From CBDBLK01 sp965215445 (lineage in GTDB: Bacteria; Bdellovibrionota; Bacteriovoracia; Bacteriovoracales; Bacteriovoracaceae): a DNA stretch of 64,000 nucleotides. Position numbers and translations under genes: made by a program. The stretch spans positions 1,426,001 through 1,490,000 of the forward strand of contig CBDCDT010000002.1 in the NCBI GenBank assembly GCA_965215445.1, written 5' to 3'. The first letter of the stretch is position 1. Each line of letters begins with the position of its first letter. Below are positions 25,153 through 34,162 of the stretch, one piece after another. A model generated the notes under the pieces. It made no database searches. It saw nothing but the letters and a program-made list of their open reading frames with translations, and was not told the DNA's origin.

Positions 25153-27363
25153 ATGAAAGTCTTGGAGAGACGCTTGGGCCTTTTGGCGGTAAGTGCGATC
25201 AGCATGAGCGCCATGCTGGGCAGTGGAATTTTCGTCCTTCCGGGAGTTGCCGTCACTTTTGCGGGAACATACCTGTGGCTGGCCTACCTCCTGGCGGCAG
25301 TGGCGGTGTTGCCCGCCGCCCTTTCCAAGTCGGAACTCGCCACCGCCATGCCCACTTCGGGGGGAACTTACGTTTACCTGGATAGAACTTTTGGCCCTCT
25401 GGTGGGCACGGTGGCCGGACTCGGCCTGTGGCTTTCCCTGCTCCTCAAATCGGCCTTTGCCCTGATTGGTTTTGGCACCTATCTCAAAGTTTTGACACCA
25501 CAAATGGCACTCATCCCCACCTGCCTTGCAGTTCTCACCCTTATTGGCGTCATCAATATTTTGGGAGTTGGCAAAGTCTCCACCTTGCTCATTATCGCCG
25601 TCGGTGTGAGCATCGCCTTTTTGGCCATCCTCTGCGGTCTGGCCCTCCCCCAGGTAGACTTCGCCGTTCCCCTGTCCCCTCCCACCACCGGATGGGAAGG
25701 ATTGATGGCCGGCACTGCACTGGTGTTTGTCTCCTACGCCGGAGTGACCAAAGTCGCCGCCATTGCCGAAGAAATTGATCGTCCCGAAGACAATTTACCC
25801 CGTGGCATCCTGATAAGTCTTTTGATTGTGACACTTCTCTACACCTTGAGCACTTTTGTTTTGGTGGGCAATTTTCCGGTGGAACAACTGTCGGGAAACC
25901 TGCGCCCCATCGACCTTCTGGCGAGAAAAATCGGAGGCCATTCTCTGGAAATCGCCTGCGCGGTGATAGCCGTCGTCACCATGAGTTCCATGGCCAATTC
26001 GGGAATTTTGGCCGCCGCCCGCTTTCCCTTTGCCATGGGCCGGGACCGGCTGCTTCCTTCCCGTTTCGGCAAACTTCACCACCGATTTTTAACCCCCATA
26101 AACGCCATCATCATTTCCACCTTGGTGGTGGGAGGCATGGTAGTCAGTCTGGACGTGGCAAAAATGGCCAAGTTTGCCTCGGTTTTTATTTTGATGATTT
26201 ATATGGCGGAAAATGTGGCAGTCATGGTTTTGCGTGAAACCCGCGTGCAGTGGTACCGACCGACCTATAAATCCATCTTCTATCCCGCAACTCAAATCGT
26301 CGGCATCATTCTACCCGCTATTTTATTAGTGGGCACGGGACTCTCCTTCACCGGTCTGGCATTAACCATCATCGTTGTTCCCGGAGTTTTGCTGTATTTC
26401 TTTTATTCCCGCAAGCGCACAGAGCGCAGAGGATTAATCGGCATACGCGGCAGGCGCCAGGATTTGGTGGGAAGTGAAAACGAAACCTCACAACAAAGGC
26501 CCCGTTGGATTGACTTCAGCAAAGCGGCCAATGTGGTGGTCACCCTGTTTGGCAAAGAGCGCTCCCCCGAAATGCTGATTGAAATGGGTGCGGCCCTGGC
26601 AGAACGCGGAGGTGTTGAGGTCACCCACATTACCGAAGTGCCGGAACAAACAGACCTCGACGACATTCGTGAAGAAACCGTAGTGATTAGAAGTTTGAGA
26701 CGCAGAATTATCTCCATGGCCGCCGAAAGGGAAGAGGACATCACTTTTGATCCGGTAGTCTCCCACGACCTGTCCAAAACCATTTACCATATCTCGCAGA
26801 GGTTTCACTGCCACTGGTTACTGATCGAATGGTCGGGACGCGCCGGAGGACTCACTTTTCACAATCCCATGGGATGGCTCAAAGGGCATTTGGAATGCAA
26901 TTTGGGCATCTTCAGAAATGTCGGCGTACGCTACATCAGGCACATTCTGGTCTATTTGAGAAAAGGGCACGACGACAAACTGGCCATCAGCACCGCAAAC
27001 CATCTGGCCGAAGTCTACCGTGCCAAAATCACACTGCTCAAACACTTGCCTCCAAACACCTCGCAAGAGGAAGAACAAAGTGCCAGTGCCGCCCTGGATA
27101 CCAAGGCCCAAACGTGTTTCAACCGGGCCGAAATCAACACCATCAAGTCGACTGACGAAATTCTGGCGGTGGTCAAACAAACGGTAACATTTGATCTGCT
27201 GATTTTCAGCGCTGAACCCAGCAGTTTTTGGAGCAATATCAAGGGAACTTCCGACGATTACTGGATGGAAAATTCGGCCTGCTCGGTACTTTCAGTCCAA
27301 ACCACCCAAGGCCGCACACCCTCGCAAAGCGGTCTGGGCAATCTCGGCAGTCTGGGTTACTAA
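25153..27363 (+). CDS. APC-family amino acid permease with C-terminal soluble domain
   Basis: 736 residues. The first 420 are an APC transporter with about 12 membrane segments; helix 1 has SAISMSAMLGSGIFVLPG, the substrate-binding GSGIF motif, and PTSGGTYVYLDR and FVSYAGVTKVAAIAEEIDRPEDNLPRG are typical. The last 300 are cytoplasmic and look like two UspA-type domains (RHILVYLRKGHDDKLAISTANHLAEVYRAKITLL; the first is more divergent). Fusions of APC permeases with universal-stress domains are known in bacteria and archaea; the domain may sense nucleotides. The transported substrate is not evident. Confidence 0.85.
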   Translation: MKVLERRLGLLAVSAISMSAMLGSGIFVLPGVAVTFAGTYLWLAYLLAAVAVLPAALSKSELATAMPTSGGTYVYLDRTFGPLVGTVAGLGLWLSLLLKSAFALIGFGTYLKVLTPQMALIPTCLAVLTLIGVINILGVGKVSTLLIIAVGVSIAFLAILCGLALPQVDFAVPLSPPTTGWEGLMAGTALVFVSYAGVTKVAAIAEEIDRPEDNLPRGILISLLIVTLLYTLSTFVLVGNFPVEQLSGNLRPIDLLARKIGGHSLEIACAVIAVVTMSSMANSGILAAARFPFAMGRDRLLPSRFGKLHHRFLTPINAIIISTLVVGGMVVSLDVAKMAKFASVFILMIYMAENVAVMVLRETRVQWYRPTYKSIFYPATQIVGIILPAILLVGTGLSFTGLALTIIVVPGVLLYFFYSRKRTERRGLIGIRGRRQDLVGSENETSQQRPRWIDFSKAANVVVTLFGKERSPEMLIEMGAALAERGGVEVTHITEVPEQTDLDDIREETVVIRSLRRRIISMAAEREEDITFDPVVSHDLSKTIYHISQRFHCHWLLIEWSGRAGGLTFHNPMGWLKGHLECNLGIFRNVGVRYIRHILVYLRKGHDDKLAISTANHLAEVYRAKITLLKHLPPNTSQEEEQSASAALDTKAQTCFNRAEINTIKSTDEILAVVKQTVTFDLLIFSAEPSSFWSNIKGTSDDYWMENSACSVLSVQTTQGRTPSQSGLGNLGSLGY

Positions 27364-27380
27364 CCCCCCACTCTTCGCTT

Positions 27381-27827
27381 TCAAAAGGCCCTGAGTTTTA
27401 AAGTTTTGGGATTCGTAATAGTCGCGATATTCGCCGGGCCACCTGGAGCGCGAATCGTAATCAGCCCTTCTTTTTGAGCGTGCACGAGAGCATCTTCCTT
27501 TTTTTCAGCATTGATATAGGCCATGCACCCGTAGACTTTTTTGCCTTTGTAGGCGGGGAAATCATCTTTTACCAATTCCAATTTGCTCACAAAAGCATCG
27601 ATGTCAAAAACCCGGAGCGTGGTTTTGACCTCAACAATAAAGGCCAGTTCGCCATTTTTGACGATCAGGTCTAATTCATATTTATCGGTTCCATCATCAT
27701 TTGAGGCAACAACGTTGGGGATGGGTTGAATTTTTTCGTCAATATCTTGATGAAATCCCCAATTGCGCAGCAAAGAAACCAAGTCCCCCTCAATCAGGTT
27801 TTCCAGAAAACGGCCCCATTTGCCCAT
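27381..27827 (-). CDS. PD-(D/E)XK nuclease-like domain protein (3' part of a split gene)
   Basis: 148 residues. KYELDLIVKNGELAFIVEVKTTL carries the D...ExK spacing of restriction-endonuclease-like folds, as in the DUF3782 group. It starts MGKWGRFLENLIEGDLVSLL, which in relatives directly follows an N-terminal coiled coil. That coiled coil is encoded just upstream in the same frame (27834-28055), separated only by a TGA and two codons. A weak AGGGG lies before the ATG here, so restart is possible. It is either one broken gene or two coupled ones. Confidence 0.65.
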   Translation of the reverse strand: MGKWGRFLENLIEGDLVSLLRNWGFHQDIDEKIQPIPNVVASNDDGTDKYELDLIVKNGELAFIVEVKTTLRVFDIDAFVSKLELVKDDFPAYKGKKVYGCMAYINAEKKEDALVHAQKEGLITIRAPGGPANIATITNPKTLKLRAF

Positions 27828-27833
27828 TTTTTT

Positions 27834-28055
27834 TCATCCCCTCGCGAGGGTAAAATCACCCTTCGCCTGATCCAAGTCTGCGCCCAGTTTGCGCATTGTC
27901 TCTTCTGTTTTACGCTGGGCCTCTTCAATTTTGCGATGATTTTCTTCCCCTTGGCGCTGGGATGCTTGAATTTCCCGTTGAATTTCTCTCCCTTGGCGTT
28001 GACTTTCCGCAGTTTCGCGCAAAATCGCCCTAATATCATCCATCTTTCCCTTCAT
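27834..28055 (-). CDS. Coiled-coil N-terminal part of the split nuclease-like gene
   Basis: 73 residues from an ATG at 28053-28055 (AAGGAGAG upstream; a GTG one codon earlier is possible). The whole product is a coiled coil rich in Q, E and R (DIRAILRETAESQRQGREIQ, ENHRKIEEAQRKTEETMRKL). It ends in a TGA at 27834-27836 and the frame then continues without a break into the nuclease-like domain at 27827. In DUF3782-type proteins the two parts form one chain, so a TGG to TGA change is a simple explanation. The stop is next to an eight-A run on the coding strand. Confidence 0.6.
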   Translation of the reverse strand: MKGKMDDIRAILRETAESQRQGREIQREIQASQRQGEENHRKIEEAQRKTEETMRKLGADLDQAKGDFTLARG

Positions 28056-28173
28056 CACGGTTCTCTCCTTCTTTTCTTGTAGCACAATTGCCACAACGAA
28101 TCCAAAAAGTACCCTGCAAAATCCATGCCAAGATTTCAATGAAAAGAGTTAAATAGCGCCAATAAGTTAAAGA

Positions 28174-29190
28174 TCAAGATTGCATAATTTGGTCAATCAC
28201 CTGTTGGGCCTTACGGCCTTCGTAGAGAATTTGGTAGACGCCTTCAAAAATGGGGGCCGAAATACCGTGCCTTTTTCTCATAATATGGGAGGCGTAAGCG
28301 GTTTTATAACCCTCAATGATGAAGCGTTTTTTTTCAATGAACTCCTCTGGATTCTCTCCCTTGGCCACCGCCAGGCCAAATTGTCTGTTGCGAGAAATAC
28401 CTCCACTGGTAGAGAGAATCAAATCTCCCATTCCGCTGGGGCCATAAAATGTTTCCGCTTTGGCATCGTAGGCACTTCCAAACTTTAACATTTCGGCAAT
28501 GGCGCGGGTGATGAGGGCCGCGCGGGTGTTGTGGTTATAACCGAGTCCCTCGATAATACCACCGGCGATGGCGATGACATTTTTTAAGGCCCCACCGAGC
28601 AAAACGCCTTTGACATCGTCAGAACTGCTACATTTAAAAAAGGATGTTTCGAGCATGTCTTTTGTACGAGACACTTGTTCGAGAGAATGTCCCGCCAGAG
28701 TAACCAGCGTAATTTGTTTTTGCATAATTTCCCTGGCAAAACTCGGGCCAGAAAGAAAAGTGAATAGTTGTCGGTGCTTGGGGAAGAGGTCAAAAAAGAA
28801 GTCATCGGCCATTTCCAACGTCTCGGGATGAATGCCTTTGGAGAGTGACACAAGCGGTATGCCCCGCTCAAACCAGGACAAAAAGCGTTCCTGATTGTCG
28901 GAATAAAATGTAGGGATGCCGGAGGTGGGAAGGCCATTTACCAGCAAATCAATATTTTCTTCACTTTCAGGCGACAATTCTTCCCAGTCTAAAATGGGAA
29001 GGACGTTGGGAGAAAGGGGAAGGCCAGGCAGGTAGAGCGAGTTTTGATGGTGCTGTTTGATCGACTGGTAAACATCCCGGGAGCGCACTTTGAGGATAAC
29101 CTTTTGGAAACGCAAAGAGAGCACGGAAGCGATAGCGGTTCCAAATGCCCCCGCTCCAACCACCAACGCTATTCGATTTTTTGCACTCAC
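28174..29190 (-). CDS. gpsA: Glycerol-3-phosphate dehydrogenase [NAD(P)+]
   Basis: 338 residues from the GTG at 29188-29190, where the Rossmann motif VVGAGAFGTAIASVL follows; AAAGG is upstream. Other motifs: VSLSKGIHPETLE, FLSGPSFAREI, GGALKNVIAIAGGIIEGLGYNHNTRAALITR (catalytic Lys) and GPSGMGDLILS. It makes sn-glycerol 3-phosphate for phospholipids. It follows the DUF493 gene by 11 bases, in an operon headed by dsbD. Confidence 0.94.
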   Translation of the reverse strand: MSAKNRIALVVGAGAFGTAIASVLSLRFQKVILKVRSRDVYQSIKQHHQNSLYLPGLPLSPNVLPILDWEELSPESEENIDLLVNGLPTSGIPTFYSDNQERFLSWFERGIPLVSLSKGIHPETLEMADDFFFDLFPKHRQLFTFLSGPSFAREIMQKQITLVTLAGHSLEQVSRTKDMLETSFFKCSSSDDVKGVLLGGALKNVIAIAGGIIEGLGYNHNTRAALITRAIAEMLKFGSAYDAKAETFYGPSGMGDLILSTSGGISRNRQFGLAVAKGENPEEFIEKKRFIIEGYKTAYASHIMRKRHGISAPIFEGVYQILYEGRKAQQVIDQIMQS

Positions 29191-29201
29191 TCTCAACACC
29201 T

Positions 29202-29468
29202 TTAAAGAGCAACCACTCCCTCGATGCTGGAAATCTTTTCGTACAAGCAAAGAACATCATCGGAGTTTTGGCACTCAAATTCAAAAGAAACGCTGGCATA
29301 ATTTTGCTTTTTGGAGTGACGAATTTTGAGGTCATCTTTTGGCACTTGATCTTCCAGCAAAGAGCAAAGCTGCGAAAGTTTGGGGGTGGGAACAATAAAT
29401 TTAAACGGATACCGGCACGGCCAGGTATGGACATTTTCCAGCAATTTTGCAAAGTTTTGGTTCTTCAC
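29202..29468 (-). CDS. DUF493 (YbeD-like) protein
   Basis: 88 residues from a GTG one base past the dsbD stop; a TTG six codons upstream is an alternative. YPFKFIVPTPK near the N-terminus, SKKQNYASVSFEFECQNSDDV and IEGVVAL at the end match the small DUF493 ferredoxin-like alpha/beta family, whose Escherichia coli member is YbeD. The role of the family is not settled. It lies between dsbD and gpsA and is surely cotranscribed. Confidence 0.8.
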   Translation of the reverse strand: MKNQNFAKLLENVHTWPCRYPFKFIVPTPKLSQLCSLLEDQVPKDDLKIRHSKKQNYASVSFEFECQNSDDVLCLYEKISSIEGVVAL

Positions 29469-29469
29469 A

Positions 29470-31623
29470 TCAGTCCAGCGCTTCAATTTGCTGGTAGATT
29501 TTTTGATAGGTCACCATTTCACCCAAGGCAATCAGTTTGCCCGAAGGGCCTTGGAGAAAATAGGCCGGAACTCCCACAAAACCGTGTTCTTTGAGGAAAT
29601 CACTAATTTGAGGGTCTCGCTTAGTCCAATCCCCTTTGAGCAGAGTCATCTTTTTATCCCGGGCCAGCTCAGAAAAGGCACGGGTGTTAAACACCAGTTT
29701 TTCATTCACTTTGCAAGTCAAACACCACTTGGCGGTAAAATTGATAAAGACTAGGTTACCCTGTTCTTTTTGCTTTTGCATTTGCTCGCGACTCCATGGA
29801 GTCCAGTCAAGTCTCTGATCCGATTGGACGCTCCCAAAAATGGGATTGGGAAGCTCACGAAGATGAATTTGCAAAAGTAAAAGCATGGGAATGGCAAAAA
29901 AGGCCCCTTGTATGGCAATATTTTTAGTCATGAATCTGCGCAGATAAAAGGCAAAGAAAATCAACAAAAGAGCGGTGTGAAGTTGAATCACCGGAGGGCC
30001 TGCATCGACCAAGGATATAAATACGTCCAGCAACCACACAACGCTAAGAAAGAGGGTCAATCCGAGAAATTTTTTAAGTTGCTCCATCCACATCCCCGGA
30101 CGGGGCAAGAGAGAAATGCTCTTCGGGAAAAGTCCAGTCACAATAAAGGGAAAGGCCAATCCCAGGCCGATAAAAGTAAAAACCAACAAAATGGTGGTCC
30201 CCGATTGATTCGAGGCCAGGGCAAAAGTAAGGGCCGTACCCAAAAAGGGGGCCGAACAAGGGGTGGCCAAAATAGTCGCCAAAATGCCGCTGGCAAAATC
30301 GCCCCACACTCCTTGCTTGATTTGCAAATCACCAAAAACTTTTCCACCGGGAGTATGAAACTCAAAAAGCCCAAAGAGATTTAGCCCCAAGACAAATAAG
30401 AAAACCGCCATAAGACCTACGAAATGGGGACTTTGAAGCTGGAATCCCCAACCCACCGATTCCCCCGAGGCCTTGAGGGCAATAATGACCAACCCCAAAA
30501 GCAAAAACGTACTCACCACACCAAGAGTGTAAAAAAGGTTGTGTTTGAGAATCATGCGTGGAGACTCATCGGAGTGCCCGATCAAATGGAAAAGTTTGAG
30601 AGAGATCACCGGCAACACACAAGGCATCACGTTGAGAATCAGCCCCCCCAAAAAGGCCAGCAACAAATAAAACAGAAAATGGCGGTTTGAGCGAGTCAGC
30701 GGTCTATCCGCCGTTTGAGAAGGCAGACGCTCAAACTCTTCCAACAGTTGAGTGTCTGTGGCAAAAGATGCAAAGGCCTTTTCAACGACCAACACCCGAT
30801 CAGGGGAGGCGCGATAGAGAAATTTCAATTTTAAGGGAGAAGCAAAATGGCCATTTTCTGGAAACGCAATGGGTGGTTCCTTATACTCTCCATCCCATTC
30901 GATATCCAGGCGTCCTCTCATCTCAGAAATGCCGCGTTTGAGCTGTTCGTATCCCACCGTGAGCAGGGAATGAGAAAAGGGAGTCAGAAGGTCGTGGCCC
31001 TTGGATAGATCTAAATCACCCGGACGCTGGTAGAGCAAACTTAAAGCATTTTTTTGCGTTCCCTTGAGAAGTTTCATCTCCAATTCCCCCGGCCATGCGG
31101 CGGGGGTGGGAAGCTTGCCCCTTCTTTGGCGAAGCTCTCCCTCCGAAACCTCAAAGGGATTGGCCGGGCCGATATTGCTTAAGGCCCCTTTTTTTGGCCA
31201 GAGGGCACTGATTTTGATCTCGCCCGGAATACAAATGTGCCGGCATACCAGCCAGCGCGCCTTCAGTTCAATCTTTTCGGAAAGCACTTTTTCGACCTTA
31301 AAAAAGCGCGTGATTTCTCCCTCGTATCCAAAAGTTATGACATCGGCCTGTTCGCGATGGGTTTGCGGGGCAGGCCACTCCAGTTCCTCGACGTCAAGGC
31401 CCTCAATTTGAATTTCTGTAGGGAGTCCGGCCGCGCCGGGATTTTTCCAATAGGTGTGCCAATGAGGGTGATGGCGCATGGTAAACGCCAAATAGTGCTG
31501 ATCCAGTCTTTGCAAGGCCACTTCAACCAGGCGCTCGGGAACCTCCGGTTCGGCAAAAAGCGACCAACTCAAAACAATATTGAGCAAAAAAAGAAAGCTC
31601 TTTGAAAATGAACAATTCACCAT
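29470..31623 (-). CDS. dsbD: DsbD/ScsB-type thiol:disulfide interchange protein
   Basis: 717 residues from the ATG at 31621-31623, behind which a signal peptide follows (SFLFLLNIVLSWSLFAEPE). Three parts are visible. A periplasmic N-terminal domain carries CRHICIPGE. The membrane domain has the redox cysteines in NVMPCVLPVISLK and TPCSAPFLGTAL, with about eight helices. A C-terminal thioredoxin domain has FTAKWCLTCKVNE (CxxC) and the cis-Pro GVPAYF. It carries electrons from cytoplasmic thioredoxin to the periplasm. An open frame of 35 codons upstream lacks a signal and is rejected as the start. Confidence 0.9.
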   Translation of the reverse strand: MVNCSFSKSFLFLLNIVLSWSLFAEPEVPERLVEVALQRLDQHYLAFTMRHHPHWHTYWKNPGAAGLPTEIQIEGLDVEELEWPAPQTHREQADVITFGYEGEITRFFKVEKVLSEKIELKARWLVCRHICIPGEIKISALWPKKGALSNIGPANPFEVSEGELRQRRGKLPTPAAWPGELEMKLLKGTQKNALSLLYQRPGDLDLSKGHDLLTPFSHSLLTVGYEQLKRGISEMRGRLDIEWDGEYKEPPIAFPENGHFASPLKLKFLYRASPDRVLVVEKAFASFATDTQLLEEFERLPSQTADRPLTRSNRHFLFYLLLAFLGGLILNVMPCVLPVISLKLFHLIGHSDESPRMILKHNLFYTLGVVSTFLLLGLVIIALKASGESVGWGFQLQSPHFVGLMAVFLFVLGLNLFGLFEFHTPGGKVFGDLQIKQGVWGDFASGILATILATPCSAPFLGTALTFALASNQSGTTILLVFTFIGLGLAFPFIVTGLFPKSISLLPRPGMWMEQLKKFLGLTLFLSVVWLLDVFISLVDAGPPVIQLHTALLLIFFAFYLRRFMTKNIAIQGAFFAIPMLLLLQIHLRELPNPIFGSVQSDQRLDWTPWSREQMQKQKEQGNLVFINFTAKWCLTCKVNEKLVFNTRAFSELARDKKMTLLKGDWTKRDPQISDFLKEHGFVGVPAYFLQGPSGKLIALGEMVTYQKIYQQIEALD

Positions 31624-31651
31624 CTCGCGAAAATCATACCTTGTTTGGGTA

Positions 31652-33193
31652 CTATCTGCCAAAGAATTTCTGAATATCTTCGGCCAAGAGCGAAAAGTCG
31701 CGAATAGGCTTGATAATAATATGACCAAAGGGATTGGAGGGGTTTTGTTTGATGCTTTGGAGATTGCGTTCTGTGGCCGTCACCCAAATGGGGAGTTTGG
31801 GGGAATCTTTTTTGATTGCGCGAGCAAATTGAAGTCCGTCGAAATCGGGAAAATCGGGCATGACCAGATCCGTGATGACCAGAGCAATATGCTTCTTGTC
31901 TTTGACAATTGCCTCCAAGGCCACATGAGCATTGTTAAAGGCCACAATTTGATAATCTTTTTCAAGTGCCGTTTGAATCGCCTCGGTGACGAGAGGATCG
32001 TTATCAACCACAAAAATTTTCCCCTTCAAATTGACCGCCCCATTTAAAGGCGCTTGTTTCTTTGCCTCCGAAACTTTTGAGTCCGACAGCAGAAACGTTA
32101 AAGTAATAGTGCTACCCTCTCCGTATTTGGACTCAATATCCATCGTACCCTGATGGCCTTCCACCGCCTCCTTAATAATTCCCATTCCCAGGCCGGTTCC
32201 CGCACCAATTTCTTTGGTGGTATAAAAGGGATAAAAAATCTTTTTTTGCACTTCTTCACTCATGCCCATACCGTTGTCACTTATCGCAATCGTCCATTTT
32301 TCCTTTTCCACTCTGGATTTGATGCGGATAACTCCCCCGGACAGCATCTTTTCAGCTATGGCATCTTTTGCGTTGGAAATAATGTTTTGAAAAATGCTTT
32401 CAAATTTTCCCCGATTGCCCAAAATTTTCAAGTTTTCGTCAAATTCCCCTTCCTGTTCAACCGCAATACCCTTTGGCCCAAGAATCATTTTCATAAAATT
32501 CATCACTTCCTGAAGAACGGAAAAGGGAGAAAATTCTTCATTGTCCTGGTAATTCCTCTGCATGGAATTGGCCCTGATCCCCTCGATCACTCTCGACATC
32601 CGATCAGCTACAGAAATAATTTTTTGGGAAATTTCCTGAACTTTTTGAGAAGTCAAATTGGGTTTTGAAAGCCGATAACAAAAACCTTTGAGAGCAGTCA
32701 GGGGATTGTTTAATTCGTGTGCCACTCCCGCAGTGATAAGGCCCAAGGTGGCCAGTTTGGAAGAATGTTGGATTTTTTCCTTGAGTTCGGAATTTTTTTT
32801 GGCAAACATCTGTCTGAAATAAGCGTTGTGGATGGCGCGTTTAATTCCCTTGAGATTGATCCGCTTTAAATCAATGGCATCACTAAATCCCATGCGGATA
32901 AAATAGGCCTCCTGATCGAGAGTGATATTTTCTCCAACCACAATCTTGATGAACTTGCCGGAATAGGCATCGAGAGAATGTTCTTTCAACTCGGCCTCGG
33001 AAGTAGGGGCCTCCACCAACTGAACACTCAATTCTTTCAAATCATCTTCAGGCAAATGCAACTCCAGTGTGAACTTTTTTCGTCCTTTATTTTGTTTTTT
33101 GATGATAGCGTAGAATTCTTGTTCAAATTTTTTTTTCAAATGACTGATAAATTTGATGGAGATGTTGCGTTTGGAATGATTGTTCATTTCCAT
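31652..33193 (-). CDS. Hybrid sensor histidine kinase with C-terminal receiver
   Basis: 513 residues, soluble. An N-terminal region of unknown fold (1-130) is followed by HisKA with GVAHELNNPLTALKGF (phosphorylated His), HATPase_c with NIISNAKDAI, SDNGMGM and GTGLGMGIIKEAV, and a receiver domain (about 395-513) with VVDNDP, ITDLVMPD (acceptor Asp) and IIIKPI. No membrane segment, so it senses a cytoplasmic signal or partner. A close match to the sigma-28 flagellar promoter lies at 33221-33247, about 28 bases upstream, and a TATAAT lies six bases before the ATG. Motility-linked expression is therefore proposed. Confidence 0.9.
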   Translation of the reverse strand: MEMNNHSKRNISIKFISHLKKKFEQEFYAIIKKQNKGRKKFTLELHLPEDDLKELSVQLVEAPTSEAELKEHSLDAYSGKFIKIVVGENITLDQEAYFIRMGFSDAIDLKRINLKGIKRAIHNAYFRQMFAKKNSELKEKIQHSSKLATLGLITAGVAHELNNPLTALKGFCYRLSKPNLTSQKVQEISQKIISVADRMSRVIEGIRANSMQRNYQDNEEFSPFSVLQEVMNFMKMILGPKGIAVEQEGEFDENLKILGNRGKFESIFQNIISNAKDAIAEKMLSGGVIRIKSRVEKEKWTIAISDNGMGMSEEVQKKIFYPFYTTKEIGAGTGLGMGIIKEAVEGHQGTMDIESKYGEGSTITLTFLLSDSKVSEAKKQAPLNGAVNLKGKIFVVDNDPLVTEAIQTALEKDYQIVAFNNAHVALEAIVKDKKHIALVITDLVMPDFPDFDGLQFARAIKKDSPKLPIWVTATERNLQSIKQNPSNPFGHIIIKPIRDFSLLAEDIQKFFGR

Positions 33194-33220
33194 CTTAAAA
33201 TTATATAGAATATTGAAAAA

Positions 33221-33247
33221 TTATCGGCCTAATTGTTTTAAACTTTG
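33221..33247 (-). promoter_or_regulatory. Sigma-28 (FliA)-type promoter for the hybrid kinase
   Basis: On the minus strand CAAAGTTT (33240-33247), 11 bases, then GCCGATAA (33221-33228). The enterobacterial consensus is TAAAGTTT-N11-GCCGATAA, so 15 of 16 positions match at exact spacing. It overlaps the last codons of the DUF501 gene. The predicted start point is near 33213, some 20 bases before the kinase ATG. Confidence 0.6.
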
Positions 33248-33703
33248 CTGTACGCGTTCACCCACAATATTATAGTCGGCCAAAAAATGAGCGTAGTGGG
33301 CGTGCAGACACTTGATACTGTTTAAGTTGCGAACGCCACCAACGCCGGTTTCCTGTAAAATTCTCATTTTTTCACTGGGAAGTTTGCACCAGTCGGGATG
33401 GCGTTCTTTGAGCAAAGACATTCTCATTTCTTGATAACGAAGATGATCTTCCTCAAGTTTTACCATCATCTCCCCGTCCCTCTCCCACTGATCAATCATT
33501 CCCTCTCTTTCCAAGTGAGAAATTTCTTTTTTCAAGCGGGGGCAGGTCAACCAAAAGAGAGTGGGAAAAGGATTTCCCCCGTTGAGCGGATCGACGCAAA
33601 TAACGGCGGGATTTCCCGCTACTGTACGGGCCACCACACCCAAGGCGCCTGTGGGAACTCTTCCTAATTGCTCGGATACTTTCTTTAAATCACGAGGATG
33701 CAA
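33221..33703 (-). CDS. DUF501 family protein
   Basis: 160 residues. Family hallmarks are QLGRVPTGALGVVARTVAGNPAVI, PFPTLFWLTCPRLKKEISHLE, GVGGVRNLNSIKCLHAHYAHFLADYNIVG. DUF501 is found mainly in actinobacteria and some other phyla; its cysteines (TCP, KCLHAHYA) and histidines suggest metal binding. Function unknown. It precedes the kinase gene, which has its own sigma-28-type promoter inside the 3' end of this gene. Confidence 0.8.
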   Translation of the reverse strand: MHPRDLKKVSEQLGRVPTGALGVVARTVAGNPAVICVDPLNGGNPFPTLFWLTCPRLKKEISHLEREGMIDQWERDGEMMVKLEEDHLRYQEMRMSLLKERHPDWCKLPSEKMRILQETGVGGVRNLNSIKCLHAHYAHFLADYNIVGERVQQSLKQLGR

Positions 33704-33793
33704 TTTTTTTTACCTGACTCATTGCCTAAAACGCCCTCTTGATGGTACTATCGAAAAAAGGTTGGTTTTAACCTTAATTTCAGGAGGAGATCA

Positions 33794-34042
33794 ATGCAAA
33801 CTGTTTTTTCAACGCCAAAAAGAATCAAGGGGAAGCTCACAAAAGGTCTTTATGTCATGGCCTTGGCAGGCGGACTTTTGGCAACCGGCTGTTCCCACTG
33901 GAGTTCTTGTGGTTCCAAGAGAGACAAGGCCTCATACAGCAAGTGTGCCCAATGTGCAGAAACCGGTGCCAAGTGTGAAAACTGCAAAAAAAAGTGCAAA
34001 TTGAAAAAAAAGCACAAAAAAGGCGCTCAAAAGGCCAACTAA
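33794..34042 (+). CDS. Small cysteine/lysine-rich lipoprotein
   Basis: 82 residues. CAGGAGGAGATCA gives a strong ribosome binding site. A signal peptide ends in the lipobox LATGC (Cys33). The mature part is short and made of paired cysteines in a lysine-rich setting: CGSK, SKCAQCAE, AKCENCKKKCKLKKKHKK. The CxxC pairs suggest metal binding. A strong terminator follows directly, so it is a single-gene unit. Confidence 0.7.
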   Translation: MQTVFSTPKRIKGKLTKGLYVMALAGGLLATGCSHWSSCGSKRDKASYSKCAQCAETGAKCENCKKKCKLKKKHKKGAQKAN

Positions 34043-34051
34043 TTCCGTTGT

Positions 34052-34083
34052 AAATTGCCCTTCTCCCCGAAGGGCAATTTTTT
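34052..34083 (+). terminator. Rho-independent terminator after the small lipoprotein gene
   Basis: AAATTGCCCTTC (34052-34063) pairs perfectly with GAAGGGCAATTT (34069-34080) around a five-base loop, followed by T residues to 34083. Confidence 0.9.
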
Positions 34084-34162
34084 CAAGTCCAAACTATCCG
34101 ATTTTGGTTTTTGTCCCGGACTTCCGACTGAGTCACTATAAATTGTTTACTAGGAGGAAAAT

